Assembly (NCBI GenBank): GCA_003576845.1
Contig: QEVJ01000005.1
Span: 24,708 to 88,707, forward strand
Origin: Planctomycetota bacterium
GTDB lineage: Bacteria; Planctomycetota; Planctomycetia; Pirellulales; PLA5
DNA length: 64,000 nt
Reading direction: 5' to 3'
Shown here: positions 9,136-20,600 of the stretch, in pieces
Position numbering within the stretch: position 1 is the first letter of the stretch
Layout: each line of letters starts with the position of its first letter
Program-made: the position numbers and the translations under genes
The notes under the pieces: model-generated
Told to the model about the DNA's origin: nothing
Database searches by the model: none
What the model saw: the letters and a program-made list of their open reading frames with translations, nothing else

Positions 9136-10230
9136 TCATTTCGCCGCTCGCTCGTACAAACTCACACTCGCCTCGTGCCGCGTTCCCTTCGCGTCGGTGA
9201 TGGCAAACTTCGCCGGTCCCCACAGCGATACGGCCGCGTAGTCGCCGTTTTTGGCGATCAGGTAGAACGTGAGGTCGTAGTTCGGGCGGCCGTCTTTGTC
9301 GCAGAGACGCGGAACCGTGTTGGCGGCGATGCGGCGAAGCATTTCGAGACCGGCGTCCTTGGGCGAGCGGCCCGCGCGCATCAGTCCGACGGCGGTCGAC
9401 GATGAGAGATTGAGCAGATTCGCCTCGCCGCGGCCGGTGCTGCCGCAGGAACCGACGGCGTTGTCAACGTAGAGGCCCGCGCCGACGATCGGCGAGTCGC
9501 CGACGCGGCCGGCGAGCTTGAACGCCAGCCCGCTGGTGGTCGTCGTGCAGGAGATGTCTCCGCGGGCGTCGATCGCCGCGCAGTGGATCGTGCCCGTCGG
9601 CCGCTTGAAGTATTTCTTCACCTCCGGATCGAGCAACTCGTCCGGCGGTTCGATCCAGTCGTCGTCCTGGTCGCGTTTTTGCCGCCAATATAGCCAAATT
9701 TTGCGGGCCTTTTCGGTGAGAAGATCTTCTTCCTTGAAGCCGTGCGCCCGCGCGAACTTGAGCGCTCCTTCGCCGACGAGCAGCACGTGGTCGGTCTGCT
9801 CCATGACGAGTTTGGCGACCTTCGACGGGTTCTTGATTTTTTGCAGCGCGGCAACGGAACCGGCGCGATGCGTGGGCCCGTGCATCACCGCCGCGTCGAG
9901 TTCCACGACGCCGTCTTCGTTCGGCAGGCCGCCGTAGCCGACGGTCATGTCGTTCGGGTCGTCTTCGACGATGTTCACGCCGGCGATGCACGCGTCGAGC
10001 ACGTCGGCGCCCTGCTGGATCAAGTCGTAAGCGCGGCGCGTGGCTTCGAGTCCGTTGTCGGACGCGATGACGCGAACGGGGAATTCGCCGGGCTTTGGCA
10101 ACTTCGCGGATTGTGCCGCGAGCGCGCCATTCTCGGCAGAAACTTGGATCATGCTTCCTGCAGCGAGTGCGCCCGTCATGCCAGTCAGAAATCGCCGCCG
10201 CCCAACGGCCGGCTCATTGATTTGCGTCAT
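9136..10230 (-). CDS. Glycosylasparaginase (N4-(beta-N-acetylglucosaminyl)-L-asparaginase), Ntn hydrolase
   Basis: 364 residues; hydrolyses the GlcNAc-Asn bond or beta-aspartyl substrates after self-cleavage into two chains. The start has a twin-arginine-like leader (GRRRFLTGMTGALAAG), so export by Tat is likely. Family landmarks: DACIAGVNIVEDDP, VGYGGLPNEDG, and GTIHCAAID, where T214 would be the new N-terminal nucleophile after autocleavage. Then GRVGDSPIVGAGLYVDN, the conserved segment that lines the active site. Length and motif order match complete enzymes. It shares strand with the uracil-DNA glycosylase gene 42 bp upstream, but no functional link is evident. Confidence 0.92.
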   Translation of the reverse strand: MTQINEPAVGRRRFLTGMTGALAAGSMIQVSAENGALAAQSAKLPKPGEFPVRVIASDNGLEATRRAYDLIQQGADVLDACIAGVNIVEDDPNDMTVGYGGLPNEDGVVELDAAVMHGPTHRAGSVAALQKIKNPSKVAKLVMEQTDHVLLVGEGALKFARAHGFKEEDLLTEKARKIWLYWRQKRDQDDDWIEPPDELLDPEVKKYFKRPTGTIHCAAIDARGDISCTTTTSGLAFKLAGRVGDSPIVGAGLYVDNAVGSCGSTGRGEANLLNLSSSTAVGLMRAGRSPKDAGLEMLRRIAANTVPRLCDKDGRPNYDLTFYLIAKNGDYAAVSLWGPAKFAITDAKGTRHEASVSLYERAAK

Positions 10231-10272
10231 CGGTGAAGGTTCCAGGATGCGTACGTCGGATCGAGCGGAGGG

Positions 10273-11181
10273 TCACTGCCGCCCGGGCAATTCGATGCCC
10301 ATGAGCTTCATCAGCATTTGCATGTCCTCCCAGGTGTCGCGCTTGGCGCTGGGATTGCGCAGCAAATACGCTGGGTGATAAGTGCAGACGACCTTGATCC
10401 CATGATAATCGAACACGCGGCCGCGCATCTTGCCGATCGAATCCTCGCGGCCGAGCAGGTTTTTCGCCGCCACGGCGCCGAGACAGCATAAGAACTCGGG
10501 CTTGATGAGGGCCAGTTGGCGGTCGAGGAACGGCCGGCAATTGGCGGCTTCGTCCGGTTCCGGATTGCGGTTTCCCGGCGGACGGCACTTGAGAATGTTG
10601 AGAATGTAAACTTCCTCGCGTTTGAGCGTGCAGGCCTCGATGATCCGGTCGAGCAATTGCCCGGCGCGGCCGACGAACGGCTCGCCGCGGCGATCTTCAT
10701 CGGCCCCCGGCGCTTCGCCGAGAAAGCACAGCCGAGCGTGCGGGTTGCCGACGCCGAAGACCGTTTGCGTTCGCGTGCAGGCGAGCTCGCGGCAGCGCGT
10801 GCAGGCGGCCACATCGCGGCGAATCGCGTCGAGGGTGTCGCCGGCGACGGATATCGCGGATGGCCGCTTCGAATCGGCCGCAATTGCCGGCGCACCGCTC
10901 ACCGGGTTTGTCTGCGACGTATGCACACGAGTATGCGTCGGCGTGGACCGGGACATCGGCATTCCTTCCGTGGACTTTGCGGTCGCGGCGTTCGAGCCGA
11001 GGTCCGCCTGACGCGATCGACCACTGACTGCATCGGCCGGCGGGCCGTGTGGACGTTCGGCAGGCGCGGCCGGCGATATCGGTTCCCCGCGATAGCATGG
11101 AATCGTCGCCACGCCAGCGCGGCGTAGGGCCTCGATTCGCTGCAAGACTTGACGGCGGACGTCGACCTCGTCGGCGGCCAT
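10273..11181 (-). CDS. Uracil-DNA glycosylase family 4 (Fe-S)
   Basis: 302 residues; removes uracil from DNA. The N-terminal 100 residues are poorly conserved and low in complexity. The catalytic part begins at [17 protein letters not shown], with cysteines for the 4Fe-4S cluster, followed by motif [10 protein letters not shown], the helper segment [17 protein letters not shown] with a further cluster cysteine in NCRPFL, and motif B HPAYLLR. This order is diagnostic for type 4 UDG. The ATG at 11181 starts a basic segment ([16 protein letters not shown]); an internal ATG near residue 74 would still leave the whole domain, so the true start is uncertain. Confidence 0.9.
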   Translation of the reverse strand: MAADEVDVRRQVLQRIEALRRAGVATIPCYRGEPISPAAPAERPHGPPADAVSGRSRQADLGSNAATAKSTEGMPMSRSTPTHTRVHTSQTNPVSGAPAIAADSKRPSAISVAGDTLDAIRRDVAACTRCRELACTRTQTVFGVGNPHARLCFLGEAPGADEDRRGEPFVGRAGQLLDRIIEACTLKREEVYILNILKCRPPGNRNPEPDEAANCRPFLDRQLALIKPEFLCCLGAVAAKNLLGREDSIGKMRGRVFDYHGIKVVCTYHPAYLLRNPSAKRDTWEDMQMLMKLMGIELPGRQ

Positions 11182-11689
11182 TGGCGAGACGGGTTGGGTG
11201 TGCGAAAAATGACACCTGGCACTTCAACGCACACGCATTCTCGCTGGACCGCGCGCGGCTCACAAGGCGGTCCGTCCTGGCAAAAGCTGCCGTCGGGCAC
11301 GCCCAGCGCGCGACATCCCTGCGCAAGACGGGTGTCGCCGCGCAAAATCGTTGCAAACCGCTTGCTGGGTTCTCAAATCCGAGAAACAATCGGTTAATAC
11401 ACGACTTTGTCAGCCATCATCAGTGCGGCCCAACGGTGGGAGAGGGCGACGGCTCTGTCGCGGTTGCTTTGTGCGCCGGCGCAATGACGTGGCGAGCTTT
11501 TTTCCGGCAATTCGCGGTTTCGTGTGGGTACACGAGAAACAAACGATTGCTTAGCAAGTTAAACAAAGCGCCTACCTAGTGCGCCGACGTCTTCGGTCGG
11601 CCGAATTCCCACCCCCCAGCGGCAGCCGCGTGAGCGCGCGGCGCGCCCGCACTCTTACCGTTCCGCACCACGCAGCATAGCGAGTCACC
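11182..11689. other. 508-bp intergenic region between divergent genes
   Basis: No convincing gene. At 11205-11222 is AAAAATGACACCTGGCAC, a partly palindromic motif of the sort I associate with REP-like intergenic elements. Around 11448-11463 GCGAC..GTCGC can form a small hairpin. The stretch 11525-11575 is AT-richer than its surroundings and is the likely promoter area for the giant gene, but no clear -35/-10 pair could be fixed. Confidence 0.4.
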
Positions 11690-14600
11690 ATGCGCCGATT
11701 GTTGCCTAAGCGTCCCGCCACCAACTATGTTCGCCGCCGGCGTCGTTCCTTCGGACTGGAGCCGCTGGAAGGCCGGCTTGTGCTGGCGGCGCCGGTGGGC
11801 GTGACCGACGTTTACCCCTTGGCGGAAGACACGAGCGTCAGCAGCCTGCCCACGGCGTTCGAGGCGCACTTTGACAATGCGAATCCGCCGATCATCAGTA
11901 GCGGCGCGGCTTGGAGCTATTTGGACCAGATCCAAAACGAGTTCGGAGCGAACCAAACGTATCCGGTCGACGGGGCTTCGCGGGCGTGGAACTCGCCGAA
12001 TTTCGACGTTAGCACGTCGACGATCGGGCCGTGGGGCGCAGCAAACTCGCCGCTGCAAGGCGGGACGATCGACGGGTTTCCCGGCGCTCCGGCAACGCTG
12101 ACGGGGTTGGGCGGCGGGACGGGCGGGAACAACATCGTTACCACCTATCTGTTCCGCCGGACCGTTTCGCTCACGGCGGCACAAGCCGCGAACACCGCCG
12201 CGTCGATTCGCTGGCTCTTCGACGATGGCGGAGTGATCTACATCAATGGCGTCGAGGTTTCTCGACAAAACATGCCCGCCGGCGCGATCACGACGACCAC
12301 GTTCGCGCCCGCCGTGGGGAACGAGTCGACTTACACAACGACCGCGTTCACGATTCCCGCCGGCGTGCTCGTCGCCGGCAACAACACCGTCGCCGTCGAG
12401 GTCCACCAGAACGCCTCGACGAGCAGCGACGTTGGATTCGACCTCGAAATGACGCTCGGCACGGCCGGCGGCGATACCGAAGGTTTTGCCTACGCCGACG
12501 ATGCCTTTAACACGAATAACCCCAATCGCGCTTCCGGCGCGTATGAGCCGACTGGGGGATTTAGTGGCGGCGGTCTGAGCGTCGCGCTCGAACATACGGA
12601 AGGAGGCGGGGCGGGCGCGGCGAAGTCGGGGGCGTGGGTTCGGTCCTTCAATCTGCCGGCCGCTTCGACCATCGACATCAGCGTCCGCTATCGGCTCACC
12701 GCAAGCTCGCAGATCGAAAACAACGAGTACGGCGAAGCGGTGCTGACGATCGACGGCACCCGTTACGGCACGGGGCCCAACTCGTCGCTGGCGCGCGTCG
12801 TCGGCGACGGCAACGGCGGCGCGATTCACGACACGGGCTGGCAACTGGCGACATTCAGCATTCCCCTCGCAGCGGGCGACCACACACTGCGCCTCGGCGG
12901 CTACAACAACGGCACCTCCGCGGCGGACGAATGGGCCGAGGTCTTTTTCGACGACGTCGTCGTGGGCGGCGGCACCGGCGCTTCGGGTGTCCTGCTCAAC
13001 GACACCGATGCCGACGGCGATCCGCTCACGGCCGAGAAACTCACCGATCCGGCGAACGGCACACTCGTATTCAACGCAAACGGCACGTTCGTCTACACGC
13101 CGAACCCCAATTATTTCGGCATCGACACGTTCACGTATCGCCCGTTCGATGGCACGAGTTTCGGAAACGCGACGACGGTCGTGTTCAATATCAGCGCGGT
13201 GAACGATCCGCCGGTTGCGTTTTCCGAATCGTATGCCACGGCGACCGACCAGACGCTCGTCGTGCCGGTAGAGCAGGGCGTGCTGGCCAACGACACGGAC
13301 GTCGACAACGCGACGCTAACCGCCGTGCTCGTCGGCAACGTCGCCAATGGGACGCTGAACTTGAACGCGGACGGATCGTTCACGTACACGGCGAACGCTG
13401 GATTCGTGGGAGTCGACTCGTTCAGTTACCGCGCGAGCGACGGCCAGGCTCAGAGCGGGCCGATCACCGTGTCGATCAACGTCACGGCCGTGAACACCGC
13501 GCCGACGGCGAACGACGACGCTTATCAGATCGACGAGAACAATACACTGTCGATCACGAAGAGCGGCGCCGTCCCCCCGCAGCAGGTTTTCTATTCCAAC
13601 TTCGATGCAGGCGTGCCGGCGCAGTTTACCGGTTCGGGCGCGTCCGAGGGTGTCCAGGGCTTCGGCGACGTGGGCACGGGCACGAACACGTTCGCCGGCA
13701 ACTTCTTGCGGAGCACAGCCGACAACAGCGGTAGCGGCCCAGCCACGCCGATTACGCTGACGCTCACGAACCTGCCCGCGCACACGTCGGTCGATCTCAA
13801 CTTTCTGCTGGCGATCATCGACTCGTGGAACGGCAACAGCGGATTCGGCTCGCCGGACCTGCTCAACGTCAGCATCGACGGTGCGACGATCTTTTCCGAG
13901 ACGTTCGACACCGCGAACTCGCAGGACCAGTCGTATAGTTCGCCCTCCGGCGTGCGGCTTATCGACGGCGAACAGCTCGGTTTCAGCACCGGCGGCAACT
14001 CGGTCGACGCCGCGTACAACATGTACCTGGAGCCGCGGTTCCAGGGCCTTCCGCATACGGCCTCGACGCTGACGATCGAATGGTTCGCGAGCGGTCAGGG
14101 CTGGGGCGGCGGGACGGACGAGTCGTTCGCCATCGACAACGTCGAGGTGATTCTCAACCTTGAAGAAAGCAACGAAGTCACATTGATCCCGGCCGGCGCA
14201 GTTTGGCGGTATCTCGACAACGGATCGGATCAGGGCACGGCGTGGCGCAATCCCGGCTTCAACGATGCGTCGTGGAATTCCGGCCCGGCGGAGCTCGGCT
14301 ACGGCGACGACGCCGAAGGCCGCCCGGAAGCGACGGTGATCGGCTTCGGCGGCGATCCAGCGAACAAATACATCACGACCTATTTCCGCCGCACGTTCGA
14401 CGTAACGAACGTCACGTCGGTTACGTCGCTCACGCTCGAGCTGATGCGCGACGACGGCGCCGCGGTGTTTCTCAACGGAGTGGAAATCGCCCGCGACAAC
14501 CTCCCCGCCGACGCGGCGTATAACACGTTCGCGTTCGGCGCGATCCCCAATTTCGACGAGTCGCAGTTCTTCACCTTCGCGGTCGATCATTCGCTGCTCG

Positions 14601-17600
14601 TCGAGGGGACGAACACGATTGCCGTCGAAGTGCATCAGGCCGATCCGGGCAGCAGCGACTTGAGCTTCGACCTGCGGCTCACGGCGACCGAGTCATCGGA
14701 CCTGGGCGTGCTGGCCAACGACGTCGACCTCGAAGGGGCGTTGCTCTCGGCCCAACTGGTCGACGACGTCGATAACGGCACGCTCGCGCTCAACTCCGAC
14801 GGGACATTCACGTACACCCCTAACGCCAATTACCACGGCACGGATTCGTTCACGTACCGGGCAAGCGACGGTTTCCTCACCAGCAACGTCGCGACCGTGA
14901 CGATCACGATCATTCCCGGGCCGAACGAACCGGCGGTCGCGGTCGACGACATTTATTCGGCGACGGAAGACACGCCGCGCGTCGTTTCGGCCTTGGCAGG
15001 CGTCTTGTCCAACGATTCCGATCCCGAGGACGATCCGCTCGTCGCGGAACTGGTGGCGCAAGCGGCCGGCGGCACGGTGGTACTGGCCACCGACGGCGGG
15101 TTCACGTACACGCCGAACCCCAACTTCTTCGGCGCCGATTCGTTCACCTATCGCGTCTACGACGGCACGGATTACTCGAACGTCGCGACCGTGACGCTGA
15201 ACGTCGCCGGGACGAACGACGTGCCGGTCGCCGTGAACGACATGTACTTCGCCGAGTTCGGCGGGCAACTCGTCGTCGGCGCCGCGGTCGGCGTGACGGC
15301 GAACGACCAGGACCTCGATCTACAGGGCTTGACGGCGGCGCTCGTCGCCGGGCCAAGCCACGGCAGTTTGACGCTCAACGCCGACGGCTCGTTCGTCTAC
15401 ACGCCGAATCCGACGTATCGAGGACCGGATAGCTTCACCTATCGAGCCTCGGACGACGACGATGCGTCGAACGTGGCGACGGTTTCGATTGTGGTCGATA
15501 GCACGCCCGTGGCGAACGCCGATGTGTACACCGTCGCCGAAGAAGGGACGTTGAACGTAACCGTCGGCCAGGGCGTGTTGATCAACGACACGGACGGCGA
15601 TCTCGATCCGCTCACCGCGTCGCTCGTGGTCGGACCGGCCAACGGTATGCTCTCGTTCGTCAGCAACGGCTCGTTTGTCTATACGCCGAACGTCAACTTC
15701 AACGGGCAAGATACATTCACCTATCGGGCGAACGACGGGGACCAGTCCTCGAACGTCGCCACCGTCACGATCACGGTTACGCCGGTGAACGACGCGCCGA
15801 CGGCGGTGGCCGATTCGTACTCGCTGTTCGCCAACGACACGTCGATCGTGAACGCGGCGAACGGCGTGCTGGCCAACGACTTCGACGTCGATGGTCCGGC
15901 GCTGTCCGCCGTTCTCTTGGGCGACGTGGCGAGCGGTACACTCGTCTTGAATGCGGACGGCTCGTTCACTTACACGCCCGATGCCGATTTCATCGGGACC
16001 GATTCGTTCATCTACGGCGCCTCGGACGGAACATTACTCTCGTCGGCGGTGATGGTGACGCTCACGGTCAATCCGGCGTCGCAGTTGATCGCGATCAACG
16101 AAATCATGTATCACCCGCAGTCGGAAAACGACGCGGAAGAGTGGATCGAGCTATTCAACACCGGCACGTCGAACGTGAATCTTGCCGGGTGGCAGTTCAC
16201 GAACGGCGTTTCATATATCTTCCCGGCCGGGCCGCAGACCGTGCTCGGCGGAAGGCAATATCTGGTCGTCGCCGCGGACGCGGCGACGTTCTCATCGACG
16301 CATCCGGGCTTCGCGGGCACAGTCATCGGCGGCTGGACCGGGTCGCTGAGCAACAGCGGCGAAACCGTCGAGCTTTCGGATGCCTCCGGCGAGCGCGTGG
16401 ACCGGGTGGAATACTCGGACCAGGGCGATTGGGCCACGCGCGTGCCCGGGCCGCTCGACAACAACCATCGCGGCTGGGACTGGGAAGCGCTGCACGACGG
16501 CGGCGGACGAACGCTCGAACTCATCAACGCCGAATTGTCGAACAACCAGGCGCACAACTGGAGTTCGAGTGCGGCAAACGGCGGGACGCCCGGCGCGGCC
16601 AACTCGATCGTTTCGGCGAACATCGCGCCGATGATTTCGGGCGTGATGCACTCGCCCGCCGTGCCGCGATCAACCGATCCCGTGACGATTACGGCCGAAC
16701 TCCGCGACGAACTCGACACGGGCGTTTCGGCGTCGGTGTTCTATCGCTTGTCGACGGCCAGTCCCGGTCCGTTTACGCAGGTCGTCATGTTCGACGACGG
16801 GCTGCACGGCGACGGCGACGCGAACGACGGCGTGTTCGGCGCGACGATTCCGCTGCAAGGACCGGACGCGGTGGTCGAGTTCTTCGTGCGCTCGCAGGAC
16901 GTGGGCGGGAATGCGCGAACGTATCCGATGGCGAACGACAACGGTTCGCAAACGTTTCCGCGGCTGTTGTACCAGGTGGACGACGAAGTTTGGACGGGCG
17001 AGCAGCCGATTTACCGCATCGTGATGACGGCGGCCGAGGCCAACGAGTTCCAGAACATCAACCGCAACAGCAACGCGCAGATGAACGCCACGTTCGTGGC
17101 CGTCCGCGGCGCCGATACGTCGGTGACCTACAACGTCGGCGTTCGCGTCCGCGGGGCGTCGAGCCGCGATCGCGACCCGCCGGGTTTACGGGTGAACGTG
17201 CCGCACGATCGTCCCTGGAGCGGGAAGACGTCGTTCAACCTCAATACGCGATACACGTGGCTGCAAACGCTCGGGGCGGCGCTGTTTCACATGGCCGGCT
17301 TGCCTGGGTTCACGGCCACGCCGGTCCAGGTGCGGATGAACAGTGTCAACCGGGCCACGAACAACGCCCAGGCCGGTTCCTACGTTCACGTCGAGGTGAT
17401 CGACAACGAATGGGCGTCGGACCACTTGCCGGACGACGACCAGGGGAACGTCTACACGAAGCGCCGGCCGGACAACCAGCTCGCCTATCGCGGCAGCGCG
17501 ACCGCGCCGTACTACAACCCAGCCACCGACCCGCAGGATTACCTCAACGACGGCTGGGAGAAGAAGACGAACGAGTCGGAGAACGATTGGAGCGATCTCA

Positions 17601-20600
17601 ACGAGATGCTCCGGGTGCTTCGCGAGATCGATCCCGCGCCGGGCGTAAGCTATTTCGACCGGCTCAACGCGATCATTGAAGTCGACCAGTGGACGCGGTA
17701 CTTCGCGCTGATGGTGCTGATGAACAGCCGCGAGACGAGCATCTCCAACGGCGCGGACGACGATTACGACATCTACCGCGGCGTAGTCGATCCGCGGTTC
17801 ATACTCGTGCCGCACGACCTGGATACGATTTTCAACCAGGGCGATACGAGCACCAACCCGACGGCGACGATCTTCCAGCCGATCGACACGAGCTTCGCCG
17901 GAACGGCCCTTTCCGTGCTGGTCCCGTTCTTCCAGGATCCGAAGATCGTGGGAATGTACTACGGGCACTTGCGCGATTTGATCGATACGGTCTTTTCGCA
18001 AACGCAGCTCAACGCGCTCATCGACAATCTGTTTGGCGGCTGGATCGACGCCAATACGATCGCCAATCTCAAGACGTTCGCCGACCAGCGGCGGGCGCAC
18101 GTGAATTCGCTGCTCCCGGCGAGCCTGACGGTGTCGTCGAACCTGCCGACCGTGAATGGCTATCCGCAGACGACAAATCCGTCGACCGCGTCGCTCAGCG
18201 GCGTCGCGAACGCCGCCGAAACGCGGAAGGTGCTCGTGGCGGGCAATCAAGTGGGTTGGGATGCGTTCAACCGCACGTGGTCGACCGCCGGCTCGACCGC
18301 CACGACCGACACGTTGATCCCGTTCGGCGCCACGTGGCGGTATCTGGCCGACGGCACGAACCAGGGCACGGCGTGGAGCGCGCCGGGTTTCGCCGACGGC
18401 GGTTGGGCATCAGGTCCCGCGCAGCTCGGCTACGGCGACGGCGACGAAGCGACCGTCATCAACTGCGGTCCCAGCGCGCCGCAGTGCAATCAGAACAACT
18501 TCATCACGACCTACTTCCGGCACTCGTTCAACGTCGCCAATCCGAGCCAGTATTCCTCGCTGACGCTGCGGTTCCGCCGCGACGACGGAATCGCAATCTA
18601 CATCAACGGGACGGAAGTCGCGCGGAACAACCTCGCGGCCGGAGCGACGTTCGACCAGGGCGCCAGCAACGCGACGGACGACGGCAACAGCATCTTCGAC
18701 GTCGTCAACATTCCGGTCAGCCTGTTGAGCGCGGGCAACAACGTCATCGCCGCCGAGGTTCATCAGCAAAGCGGCAGCAGCAGCGACGTGACGTTCGACC
18801 TGTCGCTGCTCGCGCTCGTGCCGAGTCCCGGAGCGACGATTCCGCTCAACCCAGGCATCAACCGCGTGCTCGTGCAGGCGCTGGGCGAAGGCGACGTGGA
18901 ACTCGAACGCCGCACGATCGACATCTGGTACGACGACGGCACGACGACCGACGTCTCTGGCGCGCTAGCTGCGAACACGGTGTGGAGCGCCGCGAGCGGT
19001 CCGTATCGCGTCACCGGCAACGTCACCGTACCCGCGGGAGTTACCTTGACGATTCAGCCCGGCACGAGCGTGTTCTTCGATCCGGGGACGAGCTTGACCG
19101 TGAGCGGCCGGCTGGTGGCGAACGGAACCGGGTTGTCGCACATCCACATGGGAGTTACTCCCGGCACGACGGGCAAGTGGAACGGCATCGCATTCGCCAA
19201 CACGACGCAGGCGAACCAGATGACCTTCGTCGACATGGCCGCGTCGGACGGCTCGGGCCAGTCGATCGCCGCCACGAACAGCACGATTACGCTCGACCGC
19301 ATGACCTGGACGGGCGTCAACAGCACGGTGCTGGAGCTTACCAATTCCTCGTTCCGCGTGATGAACAGCGTCTTTCCGTCGCTTTCCGGCACGGCCGACG
19401 ACGAGATCATTCACGGCAATGGAATCATGACCGCCGGCGTGGCGATCATCGACGGCAACACGTTCGGAACCGTGAGCGGCTACAACGACGTGATCGACTT
19501 CACCGGCGGTCAGCGGCCCGGGCCGATCTTGCAAGTACTCAATAACACGTTCTTGGGCGGCAGCGACGACGCCCTCGATCTCGACGGAACCGACGCCCAC
19601 ATCGAAGGCAACACGTTCCGCGGCTTTCACAAGAACAACGCGAGCGACTCGTCGAGCAACGCCATCGCGACCGGGATCGACGGCGGCGTCGCGTCGGAAA
19701 TCACCGTCGTGCGGAACTTCTTCTACGACAACGACCACGCCGTGCTCGTCAAGGAAGGCTCGTTCCTCACGTTTCAGAACAACACGGTCGTCGGCAGCAC
19801 GATCGCGGCGATCAACTTCGACGAACCGAATCGGCCGGTGCAGCCGGGCTTGGGCGCGCTGGTCGAAGGCAACGTGTTCACGGGTAACGCGGCCGATTTC
19901 GAGAACGTCTACGACAACCATCCGACCGAGGGCACGACGCAGCTTACGATCAACTATTCGCTCGTGGGCGCGGCGTACTTGAACCGCGGCGTAGGCAATC
20001 TCGACGCGGCGACGAACGCGGCCCGCATCGCCGACCCGGCGAATGGCGACTTCACGCTGGCTCCTGGCTCGGCGGCGAAGGGCACGGGCCCGTCAGGTCT
20101 GGACATGGGCGGCGCCGTCCCACGGTGGGCCACGATCGCCGGCGAACCCATCGGCGCGACGCCCAGCACGTCGGCAACGCTGTCGGTGTACGGTCCGGGC
20201 GTCGTGAGCTACTTCTACCGCGTGGACAACGGGGCTTGGAGTTCCGAGCGAAGCAGTGCCACGCCAATCGACGTGACGGGACTCGCGGCCGGGTCGCACA
20301 CGATCTTCGTGACCGGGCGGAATTCGGCCAATCAACTGCAAGGATTCTCGACGCCTACCGCGTCGTCGAGCTGGACGGTCGATCCCACTGCCGCGTCGAT
20401 TCGCATCAACGAGGTTCTGGCGTCGAACGGCACGGCGCTTCAAGTCGACGGTTCGTATCCGGATGTCATCGAGCTCTACAACTTCGGCAGCGCCGCGGTC
20501 GACGTGGGCGGTTGGACGATTTCCGACGATCCGGCCGAGCCCGCCCGATACGCGATTCCTGCCGGAACGTCCATTGCCGCCGGAGGATACTTGCTCGTAT

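Noticed and set aside
13316..14635. Long minus-strand frames (also 11576-12883 and 16670-18250) across the giant gene
   Set aside because: Same effect of high GC; each lies opposite recognisable cadherin-like, lamin-tail or CotH domains.
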